64,000 nucleotides of DNA, from the NCBI RefSeq assembly GCF_014652535.1, contig NZ_BMYZ01000002.1, positions 558,001 to 622,000 on the forward strand, read 5' to 3'. This document shows positions 1 to 9,984 of this stretch, piece by piece. The stretch's first letter is position 1; each line of letters starts with the position of its first letter. The translations under genes and the position numbers were made by a program. The DNA is from Cellvibrio zantedeschiae (GTDB taxonomy: Bacteria > Pseudomonadota > Gammaproteobacteria > Pseudomonadales > Cellvibrionaceae). The notes beneath the pieces are model-generated. The model saw only the letters and a program-made list of their open reading frames with translations. It did no database searches and was not told the origin of the DNA.

Positions 1-324
1 GTAAAAGAAGGCAGTGTTAGCGCCCGCGTCCGTTTCAATCAGAATGATGCCAAAAGCTTGCGTCAAAACCAACGGTTATCAGCACGTATTTTATTTGAAG
101 AAAAGCGCAACGTCTTGCGTGTAGCCCGTGGTGATTTTGTCAGTTCTGGTGGAGGGCATAGTTTGTATAAAGTTGAACAAAACCTGGCGGTGCGTGTACC
201 GGTTGAGCTTGGCGCTTTATCTGTGCAATGGGTGGAATTGGTAAAAGGTGTTAAAGAAGGCGACCGAATTGTTATTTCCAACGTGCAAGCCTTTAAAAAT
301 GTCGAACGTGTACGTTTGAATTAA
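1..324 (+). CDS. Periplasmic adaptor (membrane-fusion) protein of an efflux system, C-terminal part
   Basis: The open frame enters from before base 1 and stops at 324, so only about 107 C-terminal residues are seen. The visible part is beta-rich and ends with a segment of the type LxxGxKEGDRIVISN, the pattern found near the C-terminus of HlyD/RND/MacA-type adaptors, where this domain packs against the transporter. It lies 32 bases upstream of an ABC ATPase and two MacB-like permeases. By family knowledge it would link them to the periplasm or an outer-membrane channel. The N-terminal lipoyl and hairpin domains are outside the window, so the subfamily cannot be fixed. Confidence 0.75.
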   Translation, partial: VKEGSVSARVRFNQNDAKSLRQNQRLSARILFEEKRNVLRVARGDFVSSGGGHSLYKVEQNLAVRVPVELGALSVQWVELVKGVKEGDRIVISNVQAFKNVERVRLN

Positions 325-356
325 ATTATTTTGTATTTTTTAAGAAGGAATCAAAC

Positions 357-1055
357 ATGATTAATATCCTCAACTTAAGTAAATCTTATCGCACAGAGCT
401 TATTGAAACTCACGCGTTAAAAAATATTAGCCTGCAAGTCAGTGAGGGTGAATTTGTTGCGCTCACAGGTCCATCGGGTTCAGGAAAATCAACTTTGTTG
501 AATGTGCTGGGGACTTTGGAAAATTTTGATCAAGGCGATTATCTGCTTGATGGAAAATCCTTAAAGGGGCTTTCTGATACCGACCTTTCGAAGATTCGCA
601 ATGAGAAAATTGGTTTTATTTTCCAGGGCTTTAATTTGATTAAAGACTACAGCATCAGTGACAACATTGAATTACCACTTCGCTATCGCGGATTTTCGGC
701 TGCAGAGCGCAAGCGCCGTGTTGAGAGGGTTCTGGATTTAGTCGGTTTGGCTGCGCGCAGGGATTATTACCCATCACAACTTTCGGGCGGACAACAGCAA
801 CGTGTTGCTATAGCACGCGCGATTGCGGGTGAGCCGCGCATTCTGCTAGCGGACGAACCAACCGGTAATCTGGATTCGCTAATGGCGCGTCAGGTGATGG
901 AGCTGCTGGCAGAAATTAATAAGCAGGGTTGCACGATTTTAATGGTGACCCATGATCCGGATCAGGCTCGCCGTGCAGATCGACAAGTACAAATAATCGA
1001 TGGCCATTTGAGTGATTCGGTTATGTATGAACCACTTTCCCAAGCAATTGCCTAG
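357..1055 (+). CDS. ABC transporter ATP-binding protein (MacB/LolD-type)
   Basis: This is a 232-residue ATPase that powers transport by the two permeases encoded after it. Visible motifs are Walker [10 protein letters not shown] at about 38-46, Q-loop near 90, signature LSGGQQQ at about 142-148, Walker B ILLADEP at about 162-168 with D-loop GNLDS, and the switch histidine in VTHD near 199. The [11 protein letters not shown] form is typical of the MacB/LolD/FtsE branch, which drives mechanotransmission or export rather than nutrient import. An AAGGA ribosome site precedes the ATG. The permease gene starts 6 bases after the stop, so the genes are probably co-transcribed. The substrate is unknown. 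Confidence 0.9.
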   Translation: MINILNLSKSYRTELIETHALKNISLQVSEGEFVALTGPSGSGKSTLLNVLGTLENFDQGDYLLDGKSLKGLSDTDLSKIRNEKIGFIFQGFNLIKDYSISDNIELPLRYRGFSAAERKRRVERVLDLVGLAARRDYYPSQLSGGQQQRVAIARAIAGEPRILLADEPTGNLDSLMARQVMELLAEINKQGCTILMVTHDPDQARRADRQVQIIDGHLSDSVMYEPLSQAIA

Positions 1056-1061
1056 GAGATT

Positions 1062-2363
1062 ATGATGGAACAATTTATTCACTATTTATCTTCTGCATGG
1101 GTAAGTATTAAGCGCGCTCCTTTGCCTTATGCCTTGACTATTTTGATTATGGGTTTAGGGCTTGGTGTGTTTTTTAGTAATGCGACTTTTTATTACTGGG
1201 TTAACCATGATCCTTTGAAACATAAGAGCGATAAATTATTTTTTCCGCGCATTGCCAGCATGCCTAATGAATGCCATGGCTGTGAACCACCGCCGGTGCT
1301 GAGTTATGCTGACATTAAAAAGCTAAGCGGTAGCAATATCCCCAGCGCGAGCGCCGCTATGTTTTCGGCACTCGGTTACGCCAAAACAGATGAGCGCAGT
1401 TCAGCAGGTTCTGCAACTATACGTTTTACGCAAAAAGATTTTTTTAAATTGTTTGATGTGCCCATATTGCACGGACAGGTTTGGCCAGACAATAACGCGC
1501 GCATGGAGGCCATTTTAAGCAAAGCTTTTGCAGAAAAATTGTTTGGTAATAATGATGTAGTAGGCAAAAGTTTTTTGCTGGATGATCGTGTATATACAGT
1601 GTCTGCTGTTTTGGATAAATGGGATATGTGGCCAAAACTTTACGACGTGAATGTGGGTGGCTACCGCGAACCTGTCGAAGATATCTATTTACCACTCGAG
1701 CTTTCGTATGACCTGAATTATCACTCCAAAGGCAATACGCGCACTTACGAACCTATTAATCCGAGTAAGTATGCAACTGAGGGCCGCGAAAAAGCGTTTC
1801 ATCGATTGCAATTCTGGGTGCAACTGGATTCGCCTGAACAAAAAAATAACTATCTGGCGTTTATGCATAATTTGGTTTTAGACGAAAAGAAAGCTGGCAG
1901 GCACCCCAATGTGGATACCAGCGTGTTGCATCCTATGTCTGAAATTATGAGTGCATTTCACATTCAGGATACGGAAGTGAAAGCCTTTGCCTTGGTTACT
2001 TTGCTCTTTCTTTTCGTGTGCTTATTTAATGCGAGCCATTTGTCGCTCAATCGCTACATGGCAAACCAATATGAATTTAGCTTACGCCGTGCCCTTGGTG
2101 CATCGGGCCGTAGCTTGCAAGTTCAATTGTTGGCAGATGTGTTCATCAGTAGCATTTTCACGCTGGGGCTGGCATGCATTTTTTCCTGGGCAGGAATATT
2201 TTTGATTAATCATTTTTTGCCGGGTAATCAGCAATTTGCGCGTTGGAATGTTGGTCTGCTTTTTTGGCTAATCGTAATCAACTTTGCGGTCAATTATTTG
2301 ATGTCGCTTTATCCTTCGTTGCGTACATCTTTTGGCAACCTCAATTTACAACTTAAATCTTAA
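1062..2363 (+). CDS. ABC transporter permease, MacB-like (FtsX fold), first of two
   Basis: The 433-residue protein has an N-terminal membrane helix (about 19-41), a large extracytoplasmic domain of the MacB_PCD kind, and three C-terminal helices (about 305-330, 360-385, 400-420), the layout of MacB/FtsX permeases. A CxxC pair (CHGC) near residue 70 lies in the periplasmic part and could form a disulfide. Two ATGs are adjacent (1062 and 1065); AGGAG at 1054-1058 is better spaced for 1065. It pairs with the next permease, probably as a heterodimer served by the single upstream ATPase. The cargo cannot be read from the sequence. Confidence 0.85.
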   Translation: MMEQFIHYLSSAWVSIKRAPLPYALTILIMGLGLGVFFSNATFYYWVNHDPLKHKSDKLFFPRIASMPNECHGCEPPPVLSYADIKKLSGSNIPSASAAMFSALGYAKTDERSSAGSATIRFTQKDFFKLFDVPILHGQVWPDNNARMEAILSKAFAEKLFGNNDVVGKSFLLDDRVYTVSAVLDKWDMWPKLYDVNVGGYREPVEDIYLPLELSYDLNYHSKGNTRTYEPINPSKYATEGREKAFHRLQFWVQLDSPEQKNNYLAFMHNLVLDEKKAGRHPNVDTSVLHPMSEIMSAFHIQDTEVKAFALVTLLFLFVCLFNASHLSLNRYMANQYEFSLRRALGASGRSLQVQLLADVFISSIFTLGLACIFSWAGIFLINHFLPGNQQFARWNVGLLFWLIVINFAVNYLMSLYPSLRTSFGNLNLQLKS

Positions 2364-2372
2364 GGTAAGCCT

Positions 2373-3596
2373 ATGTCATTTAAACTCTTATTCAAATCAT
2401 TACTGCGCCGCAAGTTGGTCGTTGCATTATTGTTAATCCAACTGGCGGTCACTCTGGCGTTAATTGTTAATAGTATTTTGCTCGCACTACATGCGCGTGA
2501 ATTGGTTAATCGCGAAACAGGGCTGGATTTAGAAAATACCCTGATGGTGAGTTTAAAGCCTACATCACCTGCGTTGGGCAAAGAACCTGCGCTCTCCGAC
2601 TTAATGGAACGCCAGCTTGCTGCGTTACGTGCTCTTCCGGGTGTTGAGGCCGCAGCCTACGCTAATCAGGCGCCCTTGGTACAGGGTGGGAGTAATAGCA
2701 CAGTTGAAGATTTAGATGATCCGCAACATGTTCGCATCGACGTAGTTCCTGTAAGTGTTGCATCTGTGGATATTATTAAAGCCTTAAACTTGAAATTAAT
2801 TGAAGGACAATTGCCGGATGCATTAGATCCCTTAATTGATTTTAGCGTGGTAGATATTAAAACGCTTGATATAAGCACGCGTGGGGCAGTGGTAACAGAG
2901 AGCGTGGCAAAACGCCTTTATGGCGATCAGTCAGCCATAGGTCGTGTCACCACTAACGGTCGAATAGTTGCAGTTGTTTCTGATTTTACGAGTCAGTTGT
3001 CAATGGAGAATGTTAATTACCAACTATTCAATATTGATCATATGTATCCCGGGGCTGTCTCCTATATTTTATTTGTGAGAACCCAAGCCGGAATGGCGGA
3101 TAAAGTAAAATCCCAATTGGCAGATACTTTGCGTGCTGCAGATAGCAATATAGATATTTTTTTCGTGCGCAGCCTTGCAGAACAGAGGGACGAGCTTTAC
3201 AGCCGCCAGAGCGGGCTCGCGGTTTTATTAACAACCTTAGGAGCGCTTATGCTATTGGTTGCAATGGTTTCAGCTTATAGCAATGCTTTTTTTCACGCGC
3301 TTAAACAGCGGCAGGAAATCGGCATGAAACGCGCAATAGGTGCTAGCCAAAATTTGATTTTGCGCGAATTATTTTCCGAAGCCTGGTTGACCACAGGAAT
3401 AGGGTGCGTGTTGGGAGTTTTTGCCAGCTTGGGATTAAACAAACTGCTTGCATCGGTACTGACTATTCCGGAAGTTCCTTTTTGGTTGCCAAGTATTACA
3501 GTGGGCATGATGATTGTGTGCGTAACTTTAGCAACCTGGTATCCGGCAAAAGTAGCTACTAATATTTCACCTGCGAGTGCGGCAAAATCATTGTAA
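2373..3596 (+). CDS. ABC transporter permease, MacB-like (FtsX fold), second of two
   Basis: The 407-residue protein has the same architecture as its upstream neighbour: one N-terminal helix (about 15-38), a periplasmic domain, then three C-terminal helices. The motif RQEIGMKRAIGASQ before the second C-terminal helix is the conserved cytoplasmic loop of FtsX/MacB permeases. It starts 9 bases after the previous stop with AAGG ahead of the ATG. The two permeases share architecture but little visible identity, suggesting a heteromeric transporter. It is followed by a 95-base gap and then the two-component genes, likely its regulators. Confidence 0.85.
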   Translation: MSFKLLFKSLLRRKLVVALLLIQLAVTLALIVNSILLALHARELVNRETGLDLENTLMVSLKPTSPALGKEPALSDLMERQLAALRALPGVEAAAYANQAPLVQGGSNSTVEDLDDPQHVRIDVVPVSVASVDIIKALNLKLIEGQLPDALDPLIDFSVVDIKTLDISTRGAVVTESVAKRLYGDQSAIGRVTTNGRIVAVVSDFTSQLSMENVNYQLFNIDHMYPGAVSYILFVRTQAGMADKVKSQLADTLRAADSNIDIFFVRSLAEQRDELYSRQSGLAVLLTTLGALMLLVAMVSAYSNAFFHALKQRQEIGMKRAIGASQNLILRELFSEAWLTTGIGCVLGVFASLGLNKLLASVLTIPEVPFWLPSITVGMMIVCVTLATWYPAKVATNISPASAAKSL

Positions 3597-3691
3597 GAAT
3601 TTAAATTTGTTAAACTGCGGAACCGTTGGCGAACATTACCAATGATAAACTGTATGTAATGACCCGCGACTTACCATGTTAAGTGAAGCTT

Positions 3692-5056
3692 ATGCCGAAT
3701 ATTCTTATTATCGATGATTCAGATGCAGTGCGCGGCGCGCTGGAAACTTTGTTTCAGTGGCAGGGTTATCAAGTCATTTGTGCAGATAGCCCTGCGCGAG
3801 CCTTGCAGCATTTAAAAACAAATAGTATCGATTTGATATTGCAAGATATGAACTTCACCAAAGGTGAAATGCATGGTGCGCAGGGTAAAAATTTATTCTA
3901 TCAATTGCGCGAGCAACATCCTGACGTGCCTATTATTTTAATGACGGCTTGGACCTCGTTAGACATGGTTGTTGAACTGATTAAAGCGGGCGCGATTGAT
4001 TACATCGCCAAGCCTTGGGATGACCAGCGCCTGATTACCACTGTGGCCAACACACTTAAATTAAAAGTATTGCAAGATCAACAACGTTTAAGTGAGCGCC
4101 AGCAACAAGAGCGCCACGCAAGCTTTGTTAATAAGGATTTATGTGGTTTGATATTTGTCAGTACGGCTATGGAGCAGCTATTACAAATGGCAATACAACT
4201 TGCGCCTTCAAATGCCGCTGTATTAATTACGGGTGAAAATGGTACAGGGAAGGAAGGTGTCGCTCATGTGTTGCACATAAACTCCAATCGCCGCGCAAAG
4301 CCTTTTATTAAAGTAAATATGGGTGCACTGCCTGCTGATTTAATTGAGGCTGAATTATTTGGTGCGGAGCCGGGCGCCTATACAGGTTTAACAAAGGTGC
4401 GTATAGGTCGCTTTGAGGCAGCCGATGGTGGAACTTTGTTTCTGGATGAAATTGGCAATCTACCTTTATCTGGCCAGATAAAATTGTTGCGTGTATTGCA
4501 AACCGGTGAGTTTGAGCGACTTGGCTCCAGCGTTACACGTAAGGTGGATGTGCGTTTATTAAGTGCAACTAATGCCGATTTGCCGAACGCTATAAGTGCT
4601 GGGGAATTTCGCCAGGATTTGTATTACCGCATCAATGTTGTGGAATTAAAGATACAACCCTTGGCAAAGCGTCGTGACGATATTCTGCCGCTGGCAAAGC
4701 ACTTTCTTGCAGGGCAAAAAAACTTATCGCGCGCAGCGGAACAAAAAATGTTGGATTATGCGTGGCCGGGTAATGTACGTGAATTGCAAAATGTTTGTCA
4801 GCGTGCCTTATTACTTTCCAATGGTGATGCCATTGAGATTGAGGATTTGTTACTGCAAAATCACAAGTCTTCAATAGTAGAATTGACTGTAAGCGGCGCA
4901 AATAAAAATCGTGCGCTGGATGATATTGATCAACAAACACTAAAGCGCGTGTTGGCACAGCATCAAGGTATAGTATCGCGCGCCGCCAAAGAATTAGGCA
5001 TTACTCGACAAGCGCTTTACCGGCGAATGGAATTTTATGGCCTTGCCAAAATTTAA
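3692..5056 (+). CDS. Sigma-54-dependent response regulator, NtrC family
   Basis: The 454-residue protein has a receiver domain with phospho-acceptor Asp near 52 (LILQDMNF), an AAA+ domain with Walker A GENGTGKE at about 181-188, and a Fis-type helix-turn-helix at the C-terminus (SRAAKELGITRQALYRR). It would activate sigma-54 promoters when phosphorylated by the kinase encoded next. The ATG at 3692 gives the canonical MPNILIIDDS start; an in-frame GTG at 3683 is possible. The sigma-54 contact loop reads GAYTGL at about 228-233 instead of GAFTGA. The Phe-to-Tyr change is conservative, while the last position is unusual. The gene overlaps the kinase gene by 20 bases, so the two are probably translationally coupled. 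Confidence 0.9.
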   Translation: MPNILIIDDSDAVRGALETLFQWQGYQVICADSPARALQHLKTNSIDLILQDMNFTKGEMHGAQGKNLFYQLREQHPDVPIILMTAWTSLDMVVELIKAGAIDYIAKPWDDQRLITTVANTLKLKVLQDQQRLSERQQQERHASFVNKDLCGLIFVSTAMEQLLQMAIQLAPSNAAVLITGENGTGKEGVAHVLHINSNRRAKPFIKVNMGALPADLIEAELFGAEPGAYTGLTKVRIGRFEAADGGTLFLDEIGNLPLSGQIKLLRVLQTGEFERLGSSVTRKVDVRLLSATNADLPNAISAGEFRQDLYYRINVVELKIQPLAKRRDDILPLAKHFLAGQKNLSRAAEQKMLDYAWPGNVRELQNVCQRALLLSNGDAIEIEDLLLQNHKSSIVELTVSGANKNRALDDIDQQTLKRVLAQHQGIVSRAAKELGITRQALYRRMEFYGLAKI

Positions 5057-6344
5057 ACTGCGAACTCATGGCCTTTTAGCAATTGCTTGCGCTTATGCTT
5101 TAATGGCCTTTGTTTTAATAAATGCGAAGCTGGCAGTTGAACAGCAAATTTGGTTGTGGGGCGGCTGGTTAGCTTCGGTCGTTTTGTTATGTATATGGCA
5201 ATACATCGCATACCGATCATTGGAACGCGAAATTAAAGCGATTAATCTTCACTCAGATAGCTTGCGCGATAACGCATTTAATCTGTCGGCAAATACCCAT
5301 CTGCTCAACGAGCTTCTGCCTACCGCAAAAGCACTTAGCGAAATGTCAGATCACTTGCAGCGTGAACGTGCGAGTCTTTATCAGCGTGAATTGTTATTGG
5401 ATACGGTTTTGCAAACCAGCCCTAGTGCGCTGGTTTTAACCGATGAAGACGGTCGCGTGCTCTTAAGCAACCCTGCAGCCCGTATTTTATTAAACAAAGG
5501 TAAACGTTTTGAGGGCAGCTTATTTTCCGTGCTTCTGGAACAATTACCAGAAGTAAAAGCTGCTCTCGCACAACAGCAAAGCCTGGTGTTTTTTGACGAG
5601 TCCGCCTCTATCTGGCATTTATCCAGTAGCCGTTTTCAACTTAACCAACGCAGCCATTTTCTTTATCAATTCAAACCGGTAACCAAAGAGATTCATCAGG
5701 AAGAAATTAAAGCCTGGAAAAAACTGTTACGAGTTATAGGCCATGAACTAAACAACAGCCTGGCTCCCATGTCCTCCCTTGCGTACTCGGGCCGCATTCA
5801 AGCGGAGGCAAAAGAGCTGGAATCTTTCGCGGATATTTTTTCAACGATTGGCGAGCGCTGCCAACATTTAAATCAATTTTTGCAGGACTATATTAATTTC
5901 GCCAAATTACCTGCGCCACAACGCCAACCAGTAAATTGGGCGCAGTTAATTAATGAGTTACAGGATCACTACGAGTTTGAACTCTTGGGCGCTTTACCAA
6001 AAAATATTTGGCCGCTAGATCAAACCCAATTGGCACAGCTGTTATTAAACTGCCTTAAAAATGCTTCAGAAGCTGGAGCTACTGCCGCAGGAACGCAATT
6101 GTCGTTAATTGAAAAGGCAGATTGTCTGCTTATCGAGCTGCAAGATGATGCTGGCGGCATGAGCGAAGAAGTGATCACTCATGCATTGGTTCCTTTCTAT
6201 ACCACCAAAGAAAAAGGTTCAGGCATTGGCCTAACCTTGTGTCAGGATATTGTTCAAGGTCACGGTGGCAGGTTTGAACTTTTAAATCGAGACGCAGGTT
6301 TATTGATAAGGATTTTTTTGCCGACAGTTGCCCATCATTCGTAA
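5037..6344 (+). CDS. Sensor histidine kinase, partner of the upstream NtrC-type regulator
   Basis: The 435-residue protein has two N-terminal membrane helices (about 12-30 and 40-60) with almost no periplasmic loop, a PAS-like segment (about 120-220), a phospho-acceptor helix with GHELNNSLAPM near 235, and a HATPase domain with N-box LLNCLKNASEAG, G1 DDAGGM and G2 GSGIGLTLCQDIVQGHGG. The short loop argues for sensing in or inside the membrane. It belongs to the kinase group that pairs with sigma-54 regulators. As last gene of the run from the adaptor, it may control the ABC exporter genes. Confidence 0.88.
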   Translation: MALPKFKLRTHGLLAIACAYALMAFVLINAKLAVEQQIWLWGGWLASVVLLCIWQYIAYRSLEREIKAINLHSDSLRDNAFNLSANTHLLNELLPTAKALSEMSDHLQRERASLYQRELLLDTVLQTSPSALVLTDEDGRVLLSNPAARILLNKGKRFEGSLFSVLLEQLPEVKAALAQQQSLVFFDESASIWHLSSSRFQLNQRSHFLYQFKPVTKEIHQEEIKAWKKLLRVIGHELNNSLAPMSSLAYSGRIQAEAKELESFADIFSTIGERCQHLNQFLQDYINFAKLPAPQRQPVNWAQLINELQDHYEFELLGALPKNIWPLDQTQLAQLLLNCLKNASEAGATAAGTQLSLIEKADCLLIELQDDAGGMSEEVITHALVPFYTTKEKGSGIGLTLCQDIVQGHGGRFELLNRDAGLLIRIFLPTVAHHS

Positions 6345-6351
6345 TACTTTT

Positions 6352-6384
6352 CAGGCTGGCAAAAGCCGAGCCTGATGTTTTTTA
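6352..6384 (+). terminator. Rho-independent terminator after the kinase gene
   Basis: An inverted repeat CAGGCT-GGC-AAAA-GCC-AGCCTG (one bulged G) is followed by a T-rich run (TGTTTTTTAAT), just after the kinase stop. It probably ends the rightward operon. It lies immediately next to the 3' end of the convergent gene. Confidence 0.7.
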
Positions 6385-6393
6385 ATATTTCCA

Positions 6394-7395
6394 TTAGCTG
6401 AAAAATGCTTTCTTCAATTCCGCATGTTGTTCCGCTTTCAAACGCGGGCCAAATTGCGCAACCACTTTACTTGCAGCCAAGCTTGCAAAGTCACCAGCTT
6501 TCTTAAAGTCGTGACCTTGGCTTAAGGCGTAAAGGAATGCGCCAGCAAACATATCGCCTGCACCGTTGGTATCTACTGCGGTAACTTTATTGCCTGCGAT
6601 TTTAATTTGGGTTTCGCCGTCAAATAACAGTGCGCCGTCGCTGCCGCAGGTAATGGCGAATTGTTTGCAATATTTCTTTAATGCTTCCGCTGCTGCTTCA
6701 AGACTTTCGGTTTGGGTAAAGCCCATGGCTTCATCGCTATTGCAGAATAAAATATCCACACCATTACCGATCATTTCCACTAAACCGTCACGGAAAAATT
6801 GCACCATGGCCGGGTCTGACAAACTCAGCGCTGTGCGTGTGCTATTGGCTTCCGCATGTTGGCGCAAGGCAATTGCGGCAGCACGACCAGTGGGTGATGT
6901 CACCAGATAACCTTCAATGTACGCAAAGTGCGATTGTGCTATGGCAGCCACATCTAACTCCGCCACCGACAAAGTTTCACTAATGCCGAGGAAGGTATTC
7001 ATAGTGCGTTCAGCGTCAGGTGTAATCATGACCAGGCATTTACCAGTCGTGCCTGCAGGCGGGTTAATATGCGCAGGATAGGTGACACCGGCGGCTTTAA
7101 TATCCTTGATGTAAAAGCGGCCATTTTCATCGTCGGCCACTTTGCAGGAATAGACATTGTTACAGCCAAAATAACTTGCGGCGATAATCGTATTGGCTGC
7201 TGAGCCACCGCTAGCTTTGTGTGAGGCTACCAAGTGATCAGCAAGGTAGTTAATGAGTTCGCGCTGGCGGGCTTCATCAACCAGGGTCATAACGCCTTTG
7301 TCTACATTCATGGCGGTCAGGTCAGCGTCGCTAAGGGTGATTTCGGTATCGACGAGGGCGGCGCCTATGCCGTAAATGTGATATTGCTTGCTCAT
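6394..7395 (-). CDS. PfkB-family sugar/nucleoside kinase, adenosine-kinase-like
   Basis: The 333-residue protein has a ribokinase fold: N-terminal GIGAALVDTE, a substrate-side GGSAANT motif, and the PfkB C-terminal signature DTNGAGDMFAGAF that holds the anion hole and catalytic Asp. The family phosphorylates adenosine, ribose, fructose or related substrates with ATP; overall look and length fit the bacterial adenosine-kinase-like branch. The start at 7395 (MSKQYHIYG) was preferred over an upstream in-frame ATG at 7503 because the earlier 36 residues do not resemble the family. It is a single gene, divergent from mrcB. Confidence 0.85.
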   Translation of the reverse strand: MSKQYHIYGIGAALVDTEITLSDADLTAMNVDKGVMTLVDEARQRELINYLADHLVASHKASGGSAANTIIAASYFGCNNVYSCKVADDENGRFYIKDIKAAGVTYPAHINPPAGTTGKCLVMITPDAERTMNTFLGISETLSVAELDVAAIAQSHFAYIEGYLVTSPTGRAAAIALRQHAEANSTRTALSLSDPAMVQFFRDGLVEMIGNGVDILFCNSDEAMGFTQTESLEAAAEALKKYCKQFAITCGSDGALLFDGETQIKIAGNKVTAVDTNGAGDMFAGAFLYALSQGHDFKKAGDFASLAASKVVAQFGPRLKAEQHAELKKAFFS

Positions 7396-7633
7396 GGAAA
7401 AACCTATGTGATTGGGTGTCTGATCGAATGTGTGAGGTGGAGCATTATGCTGAAAAGGTTTAACTCGATAAAGCCTTATCGAACCCGTAAAATGTCTAGC
7501 CATCTAAACTGTGAACAATTGTGGAAATCTATTTTATGTGCGCTGGCAGCCTTAAAATCACGCTGTTATCGCCGAAAATGAATTTCCAGAGCTGCACTTC
7601 ACTATCGTATCCATCTTCTGTCGGATCTTTTTA

Positions 7634-9976
7634 ATGACCAAACGTCGTTTTCTAAGTCGTAGTAAAAAACCTTCTGGTGCGAGTTCAGTCCACATCCCGT
7701 GGAAGCCAATACTCTGGATATGTCTTGCCGGTATGTTGATCGGTGCATTAATTTTGGGTGTCTGGAGCCTATACCTCGATAAAGTCGTGCGCGAGAAATT
7801 TGAGGGAAAAAAATGGTCTTTGCCCGCTCGGGTTTATTCAAGGCCGCTAGAACTCTATGAAGGCCTGCCGTTAACTCCGGTGTTATTCGAAAAAGAATTG
7901 GAAGCGCTGGGATATCGCACCTCCGCCAGCATAACCTCCTCTGGCCAAATGACACGCCGCGCTGCCAGCAGTAGTGAAGTTACCTACGACATTTATACGC
8001 GTGGATTTAATTTCTGGGATAAGCGCGAAGAGCCGCAACGTTTTACCGTGCGTATAGATGAAGGAAAAGTTGCGTCGCTTATGGATGAGAAAGGCGTTGG
8101 CTTGCCGTTAGTACGTATGGAGCCAGAAGAAATTGGCGGCATTTACCCCAACAATATTGAAGACCGTGTGTTGGTTAAATTAGACCAATTGCCCCCACTG
8201 TTGGGTGAAACTTTATTAGCGGTTGAGGATAAACATTTTCTAGAGCATCACGGTGTATCGCCAGAAGCAATTTTGCGCGCAATTTGGGTCAACGCTCGGG
8301 AAGGTGAAGTTGTGCAGGGTGGCAGTACACTCACACAACAATTGGTGAAGAATTTTTATCTGACATCTGAACAAAGTTTAACGCGCAAAATTCCCGAAGC
8401 CATAATGTCGGTTTTGTTGGAGCTGCATTACAGCAAATCTGAAATTTTGGAAACTTATATTAACGAAGTTTATTTAGGCCGCAGCGGATCGCGTGAAATT
8501 CATGGGTTCGGTTTAGCGGCGCAACATTATTTCCGTCAACCGCTGCATGAATTAAACGCACAGGAAATTGCGTTGCTCGTGGGATTGGTGAAAGGAGCAT
8601 CCTTTTATAATCCTTGGCGCAATCCAGAGCGCGCAAAAAATCGCCGTAATCTGGTGCTGAGTGTTATGCATCAGGAAAATTTAATTGATGATAAACAATT
8701 TAAAATTGCTCAAGCTTCACCCTTGGGGTTGGCTGCAGAAACCGATGTAAGCCTGATTAATTATCCTGCTTTTGTGGACTTGGTAAAACGCCAATTGAAA
8801 CAGGATTATCAGGAAGATGATTTGCGCAAAGAAGGCCTGCGTATTTTTACCACCATCGCCCCCATGGTTCAACGGCTTGCAGAAAAAGCAGCAGCTACAC
8901 GCGTTGCGCAACTTGAAAAGCAATATAAATTAAAAGACATGCAAGTCAGTATGGTGGTGACGTCAGTTGGTAGCGGCGAAATTCTTGCGCTGATTGGCGA
9001 TAAAAATCCGCGCTTCCCCGGATTAAACCGCGCGTTGGATGCACACCGTCAAATCGGTTCTTTGATGAAACCTTTTGTCTATTTAACCGCGCTCGATCAA
9101 CCACAAACTTATAACCTTGGCACTCTCATTAGTGATGATCCCGTTAGCATTAAAGGCGGCGATGGAAAAATGTGGGAGCCCAAAAATGCTGACAATTTAA
9201 GTCATGGCAATATGCCGCTTTATCGCGCGCTCGCGCATTCTGAAAATCAGGCAACAGTTCGTTTGGGAATGCAGTTGGGTGTTAAATCTGTTGTGCAAAC
9301 GGTTAAAGCAGCGGGTTACAACGGCGAAATTCCGCAAGTGCCTTCTATTTTAATTGGCGCGGTAGATATGTCGCCCATGGAAGTAACGGGGATATATCAC
9401 ACGCTGGCGGCAGAAGGTGTTTACACACCGCTGCATGCTATTCGCGAAGTTTTGAATGCGGAAGGTCAACCACTTAAACGTTACCCTATTGAATTGGACC
9501 AACGTTTCTCCGGACAAAGCACGTTTGAATTACAGTATGCCTTGCAAGCTGTTTTACGCGAGGGTACGGGGCGCAGTGTTTATAATTCTTTCCCAGCATC
9601 GCTTCCGCTTGCGGGTAAAACCGGCACTACAAATGATCAACGTGATAGTTGGTTCGCCGGTTTCAGTGGCGAGCATTTAGCAGTGGTGTGGGTTGGTAAA
9701 GATGATAATTCAAAAACACCGCTTAGCGGCGCGAGTGGTGCGCTACAAGTTTGGGCCGATTTGATGCGTCAACTACCAACCCAAGGTGTAAACCAACAAC
9801 CACCAGAAGGTGTAAGCTACGATTGGATTGATACCAGCACCGGTTTATTAAGTGCAGAGCATTGCGAGGGTGCAATGTGGCTGCCATTGCACAACGATTT
9901 TAAACCTAAAGAATCTGCAGAATGCAAAATTAAAGCTGGTGCGGAAGAGCACTGGTGGCAGAAAATTTTTAATTAA
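7634..9976 (+). CDS. mrcB: Penicillin-binding protein 1B, bifunctional peptidoglycan synthase
   Basis: The 780-residue protein makes and crosslinks glycan strands at the inner membrane. Visible parts are a basic cytoplasmic tail, one membrane helix at about 24-47, a UB2H-like region (about 60-160), a GT51 glycosyltransferase domain with catalytic Glu near 198 in AVEDKHF and the GGSTLTQQLVKN motif, then a transpeptidase with SLMK (Ser476, Lys479), SEN and KTGT (from 662). All catalytic motifs are intact. The UB2H region is the docking site for outer-membrane lipoprotein activators in PBP1b. A candidate activator lies two genes downstream in the same direction. Confidence 0.95.
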   Translation: MTKRRFLSRSKKPSGASSVHIPWKPILWICLAGMLIGALILGVWSLYLDKVVREKFEGKKWSLPARVYSRPLELYEGLPLTPVLFEKELEALGYRTSASITSSGQMTRRAASSSEVTYDIYTRGFNFWDKREEPQRFTVRIDEGKVASLMDEKGVGLPLVRMEPEEIGGIYPNNIEDRVLVKLDQLPPLLGETLLAVEDKHFLEHHGVSPEAILRAIWVNAREGEVVQGGSTLTQQLVKNFYLTSEQSLTRKIPEAIMSVLLELHYSKSEILETYINEVYLGRSGSREIHGFGLAAQHYFRQPLHELNAQEIALLVGLVKGASFYNPWRNPERAKNRRNLVLSVMHQENLIDDKQFKIAQASPLGLAAETDVSLINYPAFVDLVKRQLKQDYQEDDLRKEGLRIFTTIAPMVQRLAEKAAATRVAQLEKQYKLKDMQVSMVVTSVGSGEILALIGDKNPRFPGLNRALDAHRQIGSLMKPFVYLTALDQPQTYNLGTLISDDPVSIKGGDGKMWEPKNADNLSHGNMPLYRALAHSENQATVRLGMQLGVKSVVQTVKAAGYNGEIPQVPSILIGAVDMSPMEVTGIYHTLAAEGVYTPLHAIREVLNAEGQPLKRYPIELDQRFSGQSTFELQYALQAVLREGTGRSVYNSFPASLPLAGKTGTTNDQRDSWFAGFSGEHLAVVWVGKDDNSKTPLSGASGALQVWADLMRQLPTQGVNQQPPEGVSYDWIDTSTGLLSAEHCEGAMWLPLHNDFKPKESAECKIKAGAEEHWWQKIFN

Positions 9977-9984
9977 CGAGCCTT

